This document shows positions 1 to 8,945 of a stretch of 64,000 bases of DNA, piece after piece. Under the pieces are notes generated by a model, which ran no database searches, was not told the DNA's origin, and saw only the letters and a program-made list of their open reading frames with translations. This stretch comes from Planotetraspora silvatica (GTDB taxonomy: Bacteria > Actinomycetota > Actinomycetes > Streptosporangiales > Streptosporangiaceae), in NCBI RefSeq assembly GCF_016863315.1, contig NZ_BOOQ01000010.1:62001-126000 (forward strand), read 5' to 3'. Position 1 is the stretch's first letter. Each line of letters starts with the position of its first letter. The position numbers and the translations under genes are program-made.

Positions 1-296
1 GGATCACGACGATGGCCGTCGTGGACGTGGCGGTCGCTCGCGTGGCACGACACCGCGCGCAGAGCGCGGCGGATCTCAGCGCGCTCGCCGCGGCGGCCCG
101 GGCGGCGTCCGCCTTGGAGGACGGCTGCGCGCGGGCGCGGACGGTGGCGAACGCCAACGGGGCGCGAGTGCACCAGTGCTCGATTTCGGACGGGATCGCC
201 ACCGTCGCGGTCTCCGTGCGTTTCGCGCTCCCGGTCTTCGGCAGTCGTACGGCTGCCGCCGTGGCGAGGGCCGGACCAGTCGACGTGAAGCCGTGA
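1..296 (+). CDS. TadE/Rv3654c-like pilus/secretion-associated protein (5' truncated)
   Basis: The reading frame is open from the window edge, so the true start lies upstream. The visible part contains the ARVARHRAQSAADLSALAAA segment, typical of the small helicase/secretion-neighbourhood TadE-like proteins that close actinobacterial tad (Flp pilus) clusters. These proteins have one N-terminal membrane segment, which here is cut off, followed by a short extracytoplasmic domain; two cysteines (in DGCARA and HQCSI) could pair. The position beside an Fn3 protein and a DEAH helicase matches the known end of such clusters in actinomycetes. The start shown is the window edge, not a codon. Confidence 0.7.
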   Translation, partial: ITTMAVVDVAVARVARHRAQSAADLSALAAAARAASALEDGCARARTVANANGARVHQCSISDGIATVAVSVRFALPVFGSRTAAAVARAGPVDVKP

Positions 297-487
297 GCGG
301 CCCGATGATCCTGCTACGGGGAGGTTTACCGGGATATGTGACCGTGGATGTTCGTCGCAAAAGAATCACGACTTCTTGGACGCGGTGTCTAAGAGTGGAC
401 GACTGGCTAAGGTTTCGGATACTCCCGGTCATCCTGAAGATTCTTCGGGATCGGGTCCCAGGCCGGTTCTTGGCGGAAGGATGGGTC

Positions 488-1996
488 GTGACCGCGCTTC
501 GCAGCCTGGCCGTGGCGGCGGGAGTCGTGCCGCTCGCGACGGTATCCGTTCTGATGGTCGGCGTCGCTCCCGCGAGCGCGGCACCCAGCGGCATCACCTC
601 TCCATCGGCTGGAGAGGTCATCAAGACCTCGGGTCCGGTGACGATCTCGGCCAAGACCGGTCTTCTGCAGTTGAGCATGGGCCTCTACGTCGAGGGACCG
701 TCCGTACCCCGGCGGAGGGTCGCCCAGGGCGGTCTCAATCAGACGATCAAGGGCTCGTTCGATCCCGGGGCCGTTCCGAACGGGGTCTTCACGGTGTCTC
801 TCCGCGGAGAGATCACGGCGAAGACCTACAAGACGTCCACGTTCACGGTCAGCAGGCCTCCGGCCGCGCCCTCTGCCGTCAACGCCGTGCTCACGGGCAC
901 ATCGAACGTGGTCGTCACGTGGGCCAAGGGGTCCGAACCCGACCTGCGGTCCTACACGGTCTCCAGCACGACGGCGGCGAAGTCGGGCGCCCTTCCACTG
1001 GCCACGGCGTGCTCGGGCTCGTCCTGCCGTGCGAGTCTCACGGTTCCCGCGGGGGCGGCGGGTCAGCGGGTCGGGTTCTCCGTGAAGGCGGTGCGTTCCG
1101 ACGGCTCGGGCGGCACCATCGCGTCGGGCGGATCCGCGGTCTCCTATCTGAACATGCCGGCCGCGGCACAGCCGACTCCGACCGCGACGGCATCGGTGGT
1201 GACGTCGCCCTCCGCGACGTCACCACCCGCGACGTCGTCCGTCCCGACTCGGGGCTCGACGGCCGCGACCGGATCGCAGTCGGTCCAGCGACTGACCGGG
1301 GACACCTCGAAGGCCGGTCTCACTCTTCCCGACCTGCCCGATGCGGACGCGACCCCACCGGAGGTCGCTCCTCCAGGTTCCATGGCGGGCGAACCCGCCC
1401 TGGAGCCGTCCGGTTCGCTGCTCAGCGGACCCGGTTACGGCATCCTGCTCGCTCTGGTCGGCGCGGCGCTGCTCCTGGGCGCCCACGTGCGCGGCCGGTT
1501 GAAGCGCCGCAAGGGCATCTACGCGCCTGCGGGTGCCGGAGCCGTGGCGGCGGTGCCGATCGGCACCGCCGCCGGCGTGGCCCGGCCTGCAGGGGCGGGC
1601 AGCCGCATCTGGACGGGCGGGGTGCGTGCCGCCGCTCCGGGTTCTGCCGGTGGCGGGACGGGCGTTCCCGCCCTGGCACCGGCGGCCACGCGGCATCATC
1701 CGGGACTGGCGCCGACGATTTCGGGAATCTCCGCGACCACCACGTGGGGGCTGGTCAGGGGCACCGCCACCACGATCGCCAGGCGCCCCTCCATCGTGCT
1801 CGTCAGCGGGGCGCGAAGGTCGCAACCCGCGCTGGTGGCCTCCCCCGTGCCCGCGGACGTCGATCGAACCGGCCCCCTCGAGCAGGTTCCGGCGGAAGGC
1901 TCGGCCGACCGGGGGAGGTTCGACCGACCGGCAGAGGGCGAATGGATCGGGGACGATGACGACCCCTACACCGGACGGCGCCGCAGGGAACCGTGA
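488..1996 (+). CDS. Secreted/membrane-anchored fibronectin type III-like protein
   Basis: A protein of about 502 aa with an N-terminal signal peptide (VTALRSLAVAAGVVPLATV, cleavage near ASAAPS). It continues with a beta-rich region and an Fn3-like domain (about residues 120-210, around VTWAKGSEPDLRSYTV), then a Thr/Ser/Pro/Ala-rich linker. One transmembrane segment (YGILLALVGAALLLGA) is followed by basic residues and a Gly/Ala-rich, probably cytoplasmic tail. GTG 488 is chosen because GGAAGG ends 7 nt upstream and the signal peptide starts there; an in-frame extension back to 176 has no signal and odd composition. Function is unknown; extracellular adhesion or protein binding is inferred. It converges on the helicase gene with a 25-nt gap. 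Confidence 0.7.
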   Translation: MTALRSLAVAAGVVPLATVSVLMVGVAPASAAPSGITSPSAGEVIKTSGPVTISAKTGLLQLSMGLYVEGPSVPRRRVAQGGLNQTIKGSFDPGAVPNGVFTVSLRGEITAKTYKTSTFTVSRPPAAPSAVNAVLTGTSNVVVTWAKGSEPDLRSYTVSSTTAAKSGALPLATACSGSSCRASLTVPAGAAGQRVGFSVKAVRSDGSGGTIASGGSAVSYLNMPAAAQPTPTATASVVTSPSATSPPATSSVPTRGSTAATGSQSVQRLTGDTSKAGLTLPDLPDADATPPEVAPPGSMAGEPALEPSGSLLSGPGYGILLALVGAALLLGAHVRGRLKRRKGIYAPAGAGAVAAVPIGTAAGVARPAGAGSRIWTGGVRAAAPGSAGGGTGVPALAPAATRHHPGLAPTISGISATTTWGLVRGTATTIARRPSIVLVSGARRSQPALVASPVPADVDRTGPLEQVPAEGSADRGRFDRPAEGEWIGDDDDPYTGRRRREP

Positions 1997-2021
1997 GCGG
2001 GTGCCGGGGCCGGCGAGCCGA

Positions 2022-4730
2022 TCAGGAGCCCAACAGCACGCCGAGGAGGCGGAGCGCGCCCGCCTTGTCGAGAGGCTCGTTGCCGTTACCGCACTTGGGT
2101 GACTGGATGCAGGACGGACAGCCCCTCTCGCACTCGCAGGAGGAGATCGCCTCACGGGTGGCGGAGAGCCAGTCGGCCGCTTTGGCGTACCCACGCTCGG
2201 CGAACCCCGCACCACCCTCATGACCGTCGTACACGAATACGGTGAGCAATCCCGTGTCGGGGTGGAGTTCTGTCGAGACCCCGCCGATGTCCCAGCGGTC
2301 GCATGTGGCGAACAGCGGGAGCAGGCCGATCGAGGCATGCTCGGCCGCGTGGGCCGCGCCGCCCAGATCGACCGGTTTGCCGTCCGGGTCCGACGTCAGC
2401 GGGATGAGAGCGGCGGAGGGCAGAGTCCACCACACCGCGCGCGTGCACAATGTCCGGGCCGGTAGGTCGAGGGGTTCCTCACCGAGCATCTCGCCGGTCT
2501 GGTGGCGGCGCTTGAGATAGGAGACCACCTGATGGGTGACCTCCACGGAACCGAAATGCAGCTCCCCGGGACCGAAATCCTGCGACCGCAGCGACTCCAT
2601 CACACGGATGTCCGTCACGTCCCTGGCGAAGGTCGAATAGTCGGGCTCGGCTGTGGAGACCAGGGCGACTCCGGCGTCGAGTTCCAGCTCCTCGACCACG
2701 AACGTCTCGCCTTGATGCAGGTAGACCGCCCCGGTGTGGACGGTGGTGTGCGCCGACGACTCGTCGACCGTGCCCAGGAGCCGCCCGGTGCCGGACTCGA
2801 CCACCTGGATGGGGCTCCCGCCTGACCCTCTGATGTCCGCAAGGTCGGCGGCCCGGTTTCGGCTCGTCCAAAACCATCCCGTCGTACGCCGGCGCAGCAG
2901 TCCGCGGGCGACCAGATCGTCCAGCACGTCCTGGGCGGCCGGGCCGAAGATCTCGAGGTCGGCCTCGGTGATCGGGATCTCCGAGGCCGCTGCGCAGAGA
3001 TGGGGCGCCAGCACGTACGGATTGTCCGGATCGAGAACGATGGCTTCCACCGGGCGGCCGAACAGCGCCTCCGGATGGTGGACCAGATAGGTGTCCAGAG
3101 GATCGTCGCGCGCGATCAGCACGGCCAGCGCGTCCTGACCCGCGCGCCCGGCCCGGCCCGCCTGCTGCCAGAGGGAGGCGCGGGTGCCCGGCCATCCGGC
3201 GATGAGGACGGCGTCGAGGCCGGACACGTCCACGCCGAGTTCCAGCGCGTTGGTCGTCGCCAGGCCGACCAGGGCTCCCGAACGCAGGGCCTTCTCGAGT
3301 ACACGCCTGTCCTCGGCCAGGTAGCCCGCTCGATAGGCCGCCACCCGGTCCGCCAGCCGGCCCGAGCGCGGGCCGTCGAGAACGCCGGGGCCCTCCTCGG
3401 ATTCGGATGCCCGGCTCGTGAGCGTCTCCCCACGCGGCCCGCCGCCGCCCACGGTCGCCGGTCCTCCCAGGCCCGGTCCCGCCAGGCGCGGTCCTCCCAG
3501 GCCCGGTCCCGCCAGGCCCGGTCCCGCCAGGCCCGGTCCTGCTAGGCCCGGTCCTGCTAGGCGTGGTCCTCCCAGATCCGGTCCGTACGGCAGGGCCGGC
3601 TCCTCGAGTTCCTCGCCAGGCGCCAGTGCCGGCTCTTCGAACTCCCCGGCCCGTCGCACCGTCGGCTCTGCCGGGTCCTGGCCGTACGGCGGAGCCGATC
3701 CCACGAGATCGCCGAACGGCGGGGCGAGTCCTTCGCCCGTCTCGATCTCCTCCAGGTTGCGCCTCGCGGCGAGGGCGACCGTTTCCGCCGCGCGCCGAGA
3801 TCGGACGAACGCCAGTGTGCGGACGTCCTCGATCACGAGATCCGACAGCAGGTCGGCCGCTTCGGCGGTCGCCGTCCGCCGGACGGGGGCGCCGCCCTCG
3901 CCCCGCAGATCGGTCAGAGGAGGCTCCCACAGGGCGAAGGTGGTCGAACCCCGAGGGGAGGCGTCCGTCGTCACCTCGGCCATCTCAAGGCCTGTCAGGC
4001 GCATTCCCGCGAGAGCGGGCTCGCTCGCGGTCGCCGAGGCCAGCAGGAACACGGGCTGAGAGCCGTATTTGGCGGAGACCCGGCGCAGCCGGCGCAGGAT
4101 CTGGGCGACGTGGGAGCCGAAGACGCCCCGATAGCCGTGGCACTCGTCCACCACGACCAACCGCAGCCGCCGCCAGAAGGACGACCACGACGCGTGCCGG
4201 GGCAGGATCGACCGGTGCAACATATCCGGATTTGTCAGGACATAGTTGGCGTGCTGGCGGACCCACTGACGCTCTTCGGTGGGGGTGTCGCCGTCGAAGG
4301 TGGCCGCGCGCACCTGGGCCAGCCGCAAACCCCTGACGGTCCTGAGCTGGTCGGCGGCCAGTGCCTTGGTCGGGGTGAGGTAGAGCACGGTGCCGCCGGA
4401 GAAGATCTCCGTCACCGCCGGAACCAGGTAGGCCAGGGATTTTCCCGAGGCCGTTCCTGTGGCGATGATCACGTTTCGGCCACGGTGAACATGCTCGGCG
4501 GCCTCGAACTGGTGCTGCCAGAGGCCGGGGACGCCCTGGTTCACCAAGCGCGTAACGAGCAGTTCAGGAGCCCAATCCGGCCAACGGACTTGACCCGCCT
4601 GACGTGCTGGAACATGCTCCACATGGGTGACACGCCGCTGGCGTGCTGGAACAGCGAGCAGGCGGCCGAGAAGGGGGCCTGATCGTTCCGAGGGAGAAGT
4701 AAACGGAGTCACTGGTTTCCAGTTTGCCAT
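2022..4730 (-). CDS. DEAD/DEAH-box helicase with C-terminal DUF1998 (MrfA/YprA, Rv3649 type)
   Basis: An ATP-dependent nucleic-acid helicase of about 902 aa. It shows the Q-motif region (WQHQFEA), Walker A (ATGTASGKS, about residue 90), the DEAH-box variant DECH, and RecA2 motifs ending in QQAGRAGRAGQ. The C-terminal DUF1998 region has a four-cysteine cluster (CECERGCPSC) plus a further CGNGN, the probable metal site of the family. Bacillus MrfA of this family acts in mitomycin-type DNA repair; the same role here is inferred. An insertion of roughly 110 residues between RecA2 motifs holds eight tandem pentapeptides (DNA 3461-3580), which is unusual. ATG 4730 is preferred because the preceding 38 codons are non-conserved; no strong Shine-Dalgarno is visible, so the start is uncertain. 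Confidence 0.88.
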   Translation of the reverse strand: MANWKPVTPFTSPSERSGPLLGRLLAVPARQRRVTHVEHVPARQAGQVRWPDWAPELLVTRLVNQGVPGLWQHQFEAAEHVHRGRNVIIATGTASGKSLAYLVPAVTEIFSGGTVLYLTPTKALAADQLRTVRGLRLAQVRAATFDGDTPTEERQWVRQHANYVLTNPDMLHRSILPRHASWSSFWRRLRLVVVDECHGYRGVFGSHVAQILRRLRRVSAKYGSQPVFLLASATASEPALAGMRLTGLEMAEVTTDASPRGSTTFALWEPPLTDLRGEGGAPVRRTATAEAADLLSDLVIEDVRTLAFVRSRRAAETVALAARRNLEEIETGEGLAPPFGDLVGSAPPYGQDPAEPTVRRAGEFEEPALAPGEELEEPALPYGPDLGGPRLAGPGLAGPGLAGPGLAGPGLGGPRLAGPGLGGPATVGGGGPRGETLTSRASESEEGPGVLDGPRSGRLADRVAAYRAGYLAEDRRVLEKALRSGALVGLATTNALELGVDVSGLDAVLIAGWPGTRASLWQQAGRAGRAGQDALAVLIARDDPLDTYLVHHPEALFGRPVEAIVLDPDNPYVLAPHLCAAASEIPITEADLEIFGPAAQDVLDDLVARGLLRRRTTGWFWTSRNRAADLADIRGSGGSPIQVVESGTGRLLGTVDESSAHTTVHTGAVYLHQGETFVVEELELDAGVALVSTAEPDYSTFARDVTDIRVMESLRSQDFGPGELHFGSVEVTHQVVSYLKRRHQTGEMLGEEPLDLPARTLCTRAVWWTLPSAALIPLTSDPDGKPVDLGGAAHAAEHASIGLLPLFATCDRWDIGGVSTELHPDTGLLTVFVYDGHEGGAGFAERGYAKAADWLSATREAISSCECERGCPSCIQSPKCGNGNEPLDKAGALRLLGVLLGS
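3461..3580 (-). repeat. 8 x 15-bp tandem repeat inside the helicase gene
   Basis: Eight consecutive 15-bp units with consensus GTCCYSCCAGGCCCG on the + strand run without gaps. On the coding (minus) strand each unit encodes a Gly-Pro-Gly/Arg-Leu-Ala/Gly pentapeptide. The unit length is a multiple of three, so copy-number change keeps the reading frame. The repeat sits in an acidic/proline-rich linker between two conserved parts of the RecA2 lobe. Confidence 0.9.
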
Positions 4731-4877
4731 CTGCGGGGAGAGTCGCCCGGAGTCGTGATTTCGTATAGACACGGAGTCGGAGCGTGGTTGAATGCCGCGC
4801 GTCAGGGTCATGGTTCTGGGGCTACCAGGATGCACGACTCGCATCGAGACCTACGCAAGTAAGGCGCTGGAGGATCT

Positions 4878-5228
4878 GTGGATCTGAAGTTGGACCACCA
4901 TTCCGAGGACAGTCTCACCATCGTCGATGTCGAGGGTGAGATCGATGTCTACACCGCGCCCAGACTGCGTGAGCTGCTGATCGACCTGGTCAACAAGGGC
5001 AACTTCCACCTTCTCGTGAACATGGAGAAGGTGGACTTCCTCGACTCGACCGGCCTTGGTGTGCTGGTCGGCGGGCTCAAGCGGGTCCGGGCGCACGACG
5101 GTTCACTCGAACTCGTCTGCACGCAGGAGCGCATTCTGAAGATCTTCCGGATCACCGGTCTCACGAAGGTCTTCGGCATCTACGCCTCGGTGGAAGAGGC
5201 CAAGGAAGCCCACGGCCGGGACAAGTGA
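4878..5228 (+). CDS. bldG: Anti-anti-sigma factor BldG (STAS domain)
   Basis: A 116-aa single STAS domain. The phosphorylation motif [11 protein letters not shown] carries Ser57, the residue phosphorylated in Streptomyces BldG. In partner switching the unphosphorylated protein sequesters anti-sigma factors, which controls development and antibiotic production. GTG 4878 has GGAGG ending 5-6 nt upstream. The gene is followed 16 nt later by an anti-sigma gene and then by hppA, the same order as the bldG locus of Streptomyces coelicolor. The call rests on sequence length, the STAS motif and synteny. Confidence 0.95.
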   Translation: MDLKLDHHSEDSLTIVDVEGEIDVYTAPRLRELLIDLVNKGNFHLLVNMEKVDFLDSTGLGVLVGGLKRVRAHDGSLELVCTQERILKIFRITGLTKVFGIYASVEEAKEAHGRDK

Positions 5229-5244
5229 CGGCCGAGGAGCCAAC

Positions 5245-5676
5245 ATGGCCACCGTCGAGTTGACGTTCAGCGCATTGCCGGCCCACGTGCGCACGGCGCG
5301 ACTGGTCGCGACGGCCATCGCCCGGCGCACCGGGGTGGCGGAGGCGATCCTGGACGAGGTCCGCCTCGCGGTCGGAGAGGCGTGCTCGCGGGCGGTGGAG
5401 GCGCATCGCCTTCACTGCCCGGGTGAGCCTGTCCGCATCGAGTTGCGCGATGACGCGGGCCGGTTCGAGGTGACCGTCACCGACGCCGCCCCGAGCGAGG
5501 AGCCCAAGCCGTACGTCCTGGACGTCGACGGCGCTTCCATGCCCGATGAGATGGCGGAGCTGGGTGTCGCGGTCATCGCGGGGCTCGCCGACGACGTCGA
5601 AGTGGTGCCGAGCCCCAAAGGCATGCGGATCAGGATGAGCTGGCCCGCGTCGGCCGACGGGATCGCCGCGATCTGA
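5245..5676 (+). CDS. apgA: ApgA/RsbW-like anti-sigma factor, degenerate HATPase fold
   Basis: A 143-aa RsbW/SpoIIAB-type protein, co-directional with bldG and separated from it by 16 nt (Shine-Dalgarno GAGGAG just before ATG 5245), so co-transcription is likely. It is the expected partner inhibited by unphosphorylated BldG. The helix EVRLAVGEACSRAV aligns with the N-box helix of RsbW kinases, but the usual catalytic/Mg-binding Asn is replaced (SRAV instead of TNAV). No clear DxGxG G1 box is visible after TVTDAAP. Kinase activity may therefore be weak or absent, and it may bind BldG without phosphorylating it. A strong hairpin follows at 5691-5712. Confidence 0.85.
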   Translation: MATVELTFSALPAHVRTARLVATAIARRTGVAEAILDEVRLAVGEACSRAVEAHRLHCPGEPVRIELRDDAGRFEVTVTDAAPSEEPKPYVLDVDGASMPDEMAELGVAVIAGLADDVEVVPSPKGMRIRMSWPASADGIAAI

Positions 5677-5690
5677 CTGGGAGCGGGTGT

Positions 5691-5712
5691 CCGCCCCCGG
5701 GAGCGGGGGCGG
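5691..5712 (+). terminator. Hairpin after bldG-apgA
   Basis: Arms 5691-5698 (CCGCCCCC) and 5705-5712 (GGGGGCGG) form a perfect 8-bp GC stem with a 6-nt loop, 14 nt after the stop codon. CTTTCC follows. It is likely the factor-independent end of the bldG-apgA transcript. Confidence 0.6.
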
Positions 5713-6426
5713 CTTTCCGCGCGCCTCCGTCGATCTCTGCGAGGGCCGCTTCGCATCCTGCACCATGAACTCGGCCGTTCCGCCGCCGCGACCTGCGGGC
5801 TCGGCCATCCGGTCGACCCGCCTCATCCGGGGTGACGCATCCCCAAGGCCGTCCCACCCCGGCGATCGTCTCCTCCAGGTTGCGCATCCCCACAGGCCGT
5901 CCCCCCGGGAGGCTGCTTTCCGGTGGAGGCCTCCTCCACCCGAAGTGCAGCGAACGTTCCCCCGTGAGGCCTCGTATCCCGTGGCTCGCACACCCCTGGG
6001 CGGCCGCCGCCTGGCGTCGTACCGGACTGCCCGGATAACGGCCTGCCGGTAATCGGACCGCGTCATTCCTGGTGACAGTGTGGCGAACGTCCATTGCTGA
6101 GCACATTAAGGGCATCTGAAATATCGCATTTAAGGCCCGCCGTAACAGGAGTGACGCGCGAGGCTTGCATCCTGACTTACCTGGTCAAAAGGACCACCGG
6201 GCGGGGCAAAACTTGCGCCATTACTGGACGTGGTCCTAATTACCGAGGCGAGAGGCCTTCATATCCGCGGCGTCGCTGCGTAGACTCCCGGCACCGGCCA
6301 AGGTATTGCGGATGCAACCGGAAGCGGCACTTGCCAATCACCCGGAAGTGCGCCGCTAGGACCGGCAGGTACACCGTCAGCAGCGCCCTCCGGGCAGAAT
6401 CCAACCCGTCTGGCCGAGGAGGACGG
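5713..6426. other. 714-bp intergenic region before hppA
   Basis: I see no supportable gene here. The ORFs in this stretch are Arg/Pro-rich or overlap other frames. It holds a near-duplicate of about 18 bp (GCATCCCCAAGGCCGTCCC near 5837 and a one-base-longer copy near 5883). From about 6100 the sequence is markedly more AT-rich than its surroundings, consistent with a promoter/leader. TTCATA (6258-6263), a 17-bp spacer and TAGACT (6281-6286) make a plausible hppA promoter with a leader of about 135 nt. No RNA family is recognised. Confidence 0.4.
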
Positions 6427-8766
6427 ATGTCTGCCTATCTAGCCGCTGGCGAAGGCACAGCGGTGGCACTTAGCGGTTCCCATCTCACACTCGTGGTCGT
6501 TGTCGCGGCGGTGGCCCTTTTGGCCCTCGCCGTCGCCGGCGGTCTGGTGCGAGAGGTGCTCGCCGCAGGTCAGGGCACCGAACGCATGCAGAACATCGCG
6601 CATGCCGTACAGCAAGGTGCCGCCGCATATCTCACACGGCAGTTCCGGACACTCGCCGTGTTCGTTGTCCTCATTCCTTTCCTACTGTTCCTGTTGCCTG
6701 CGGATTCGACCAGTGTGGCCGTCGGCCGTTCGGTCTTCTTCGTGATCGGCGCGGTGTTCTCCGCGCTCACGGGCTTCATCGGCATGTGGCTGGCGGTTCG
6801 CGGAAACGTCCGCGTTGCGGCGGCGGCCCGTGAGTCCGGTGAGAAGCTCGCGATGCGCATCGCATTCCGCACCGGCGGCGTGGCGGGCATGTTCACCGTC
6901 GGTCTCGGTCTGCTCGGTGCGGCCGTCGTCGTGATCATCTACAAGAGCGACGCTCCGAGCGTGCTCGAAGGCTTCGGTTTCGGCGCCGCGCTGCTCGCGA
7001 TGTTCATGCGTGTCGGCGGAGGCATCTTCACCAAGGCGGCGGACGTCGGCGCCGACCTGGTCGGCAAGGTCGAGCAGGGCATTCCCGAGGACGACCCGCG
7101 CAACGCGGCGACCATCGCCGACAACGTGGGCGACAACGTCGGCGACTGCGCCGGCATGGCGGCCGACCTGTTCGAGTCGTACGCCGTCATGCTGGTCGCC
7201 AGCCTGATCCTCGGCAAGGCGGCCTTCGGCACCGAGGGTCTGGTCTTCCCGCTGATCGTCCCGATGATCGGCGTCATCACCGCCATCATCGGCATCTTCA
7301 CCACCCGGCCGCGCTCCGGCGACCGTTCGGGCATGTCGGCCATCAACCGCGGCTTCTTCATCTCGGCCGGGATCTCCGCCGTCCTCGTCGCGGTGGCCGC
7401 GTTCGTGTACCTGCCGTCGAGCTTCTCCGGGCTCAGCGGGGTCAGCCCGGCGATCGCGGGGCTCAGCTCCGACCCGCGCCTGATCGCGATCGGCGCGGTG
7501 CTCATCGGCCTCGTCCTCGCCAGCGCCATCCAGGTCCTCACGGGCTACTTCACCGAGACCAACCGCCGCCCGGTGAGGGACATCGGCAAGAGCTCGCTCA
7601 CGGGACCGGCGACCGTGATCCTGGCCGGCATCTCGGTCGGCCTGGAGTCCGCCGTCTACTCGGCGCTGCTGATCGGCGGCGCGGTGTACGGCGCGTTCCT
7701 GCTCGGCTTCGGCAACGTGACCATAGCGCTGTTCGCCGTCGCCCTGGCGGGCACGGGGCTGCTGACCACGGTCGGCGTCATCGTCTCCATGGACACCTTC
7801 GGGCCGGTCTCGGACAACGCCCAGGGGATCGCGGAGATGTCCGGCGACGTCGAGGGGGAGGGCGCCCAGGTGCTCACCTCTCTGGACGCCGTGGGCAACA
7901 CCACGAAGGCCATCACCAAGGGCATCGCGATCGCGACGGCCGTGCTCGCCGCGACCGCGCTGTTCGGCTCGTTCCGGACGGCGGTCGAAGGGCAGCTGGC
8001 GACGGCGACGCAGGGCGTCAAGGACGCGCTGGGCTCGTTCGCCAGCTTCAACCTGTCCATCGACTCGCCGAACGTCCTCGTCGGTCTGATCATCGGCGCG
8101 GCCGTGGTGTTCCTGTTCTCAGGACTGGCCATCGCCGCGGTCGGACGCGCCGCCGGCCGGGTCGTCTACGAGGTCCGCGAGCAGTTCCGCACCAAGCCGG
8201 GGATCATGGACGGCACCGAGCTGCCCGACTACGGCCGTGTGGTGGACATCTGCACCCGTGACTCGCTGCGGGAGCTGGCCACGCCCGGTCTGCTCGCGGT
8301 CCTGACGCCGATCGCGGTCGGCTTCGCCTTCGGCTACGCGCCGTTGGGGGCCTACCTGGCCGGCGCGATCGCGGCGGGCACCCTGATGGCGGTCTTCCTG
8401 GCCAACTCCGGTGGTGCCTGGGACAACGCCAAGAAGTTGGTCGAGGACGGCCACCACGGCGGCAAGGGTTCACCGGCCCACGAGGCCACGATCATCGGCG
8501 ACACCGTCGGCGACCCGTTCAAGGACACCGCGGGCCCGGCCATCAACCCGCTGATCAAGGTCATGAACCTGGTCGCCCTCCTGATCGCCCCGGCGGTCGT
8601 CACCTACGCCGACAACGTGGCGATCCGCGTCGGGGTGACGGTCCTCGCCGTGGGGGTCGTCGTGGGCGCGGTCGTCGTGTCCAAGCGGCGGTCGATCAGC
8701 ATCGCCTCCTCGGACGACAACGACAACGACCATGAGGAGCGTGCCCCGGAGACCGTCGGAAGCTGA
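6427..8766 (+). CDS. hppA: K+-insensitive pyrophosphate-energised proton pump (H+-PPase)
   Basis: A 779-aa multi-pass membrane pyrophosphatase that couples PPi hydrolysis to proton export. The substrate-binding loops are intact: the DVGADLVGKVEQGIPEDDPR region, then DNVGDNVGDCAGMAADLFE, and a second acidic loop GDTVGDPFKDTAGPAINPL. The GNTTKA motif carries Lys where K+-dependent enzymes have Ala, which is diagnostic of the K+-independent H+-pumping class. ATG 6427 is chosen for the GAGGAGGA Shine-Dalgarno at 6416-6423 and for length; the frame extends upstream but without family similarity. The C-terminus is acidic. hppA follows bldG in Streptomyces as well. Confidence 0.96.
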   Translation: MSAYLAAGEGTAVALSGSHLTLVVVVAAVALLALAVAGGLVREVLAAGQGTERMQNIAHAVQQGAAAYLTRQFRTLAVFVVLIPFLLFLLPADSTSVAVGRSVFFVIGAVFSALTGFIGMWLAVRGNVRVAAAARESGEKLAMRIAFRTGGVAGMFTVGLGLLGAAVVVIIYKSDAPSVLEGFGFGAALLAMFMRVGGGIFTKAADVGADLVGKVEQGIPEDDPRNAATIADNVGDNVGDCAGMAADLFESYAVMLVASLILGKAAFGTEGLVFPLIVPMIGVITAIIGIFTTRPRSGDRSGMSAINRGFFISAGISAVLVAVAAFVYLPSSFSGLSGVSPAIAGLSSDPRLIAIGAVLIGLVLASAIQVLTGYFTETNRRPVRDIGKSSLTGPATVILAGISVGLESAVYSALLIGGAVYGAFLLGFGNVTIALFAVALAGTGLLTTVGVIVSMDTFGPVSDNAQGIAEMSGDVEGEGAQVLTSLDAVGNTTKAITKGIAIATAVLAATALFGSFRTAVEGQLATATQGVKDALGSFASFNLSIDSPNVLVGLIIGAAVVFLFSGLAIAAVGRAAGRVVYEVREQFRTKPGIMDGTELPDYGRVVDICTRDSLRELATPGLLAVLTPIAVGFAFGYAPLGAYLAGAIAAGTLMAVFLANSGGAWDNAKKLVEDGHHGGKGSPAHEATIIGDTVGDPFKDTAGPAINPLIKVMNLVALLIAPAVVTYADNVAIRVGVTVLAVGVVVGAVVVSKRRSISIASSDDNDNDHEERAPETVGS

Positions 8767-8791
8767 ATTCCGCCGGCGAAGGTCGATTGAC

Positions 8792-8825
8792 GAGAGGGTC
8801 CCCCATGACCATGGGGGACCCTCTC
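8792..8825 (+). terminator. Perfect 15-bp hairpin after hppA
   Basis: Arms 8792-8806 and 8811-8825 are perfectly complementary over 15 bp around a 4-nt loop (GACC). It starts 26 nt after the hppA stop and ends 18 nt before the small membrane-peptide gene. No U-tract follows, which is common for actinobacterial terminators. Confidence 0.75.
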
Positions 8826-8843
8826 TCCATACACTGGGCTGTT

Positions 8844-8945
8844 ATGGACGAACCCTCCGGAGGCCGGGGTCTGGCACTGGTTCTGCTGGCCATGCTGGTG
8901 ATGTTCGCTGTGATCGTCGGCCTCGCCGTATGGGCTGCGGGATGA
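8844..8945 (+). CDS. 33-aa single-span membrane peptide coupled to sixA
   Basis: ATG 8844 opens a 33-codon frame ending at TGA 8943-8945. The peptide has a short polar N-terminus (MDEPSGGRG) and one hydrophobic helix (LALVLLAMLVMFAVIVGLAV). Its stop overlaps the sixA ATG as ATGA, typical of translational coupling, and it lies directly after the hppA terminator, so it would be the first cistron of the sixA transcript. No family is recognised. The hydrophobic pattern and coupling support a real gene, but it could be a leader peptide. Confidence 0.5.
   Translation: MDEPSGGRGLALVLLAMLVMFAVIVGLAVWAAG

Noticed and set aside
176-487. N-terminal extension of the Fn3 protein back to 176
   Set aside because: It overlaps the TadE-like gene, has no ribosome-binding site, and would bury the signal peptide after about 100 residues.
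5161-6115. Long minus-strand ORFs of up to 301 aa over and after apgA
   Set aside because: They are Arg/Gly/Pro-rich, overlap apgA antisense, and have no ribosome-binding site or recognisable motif.
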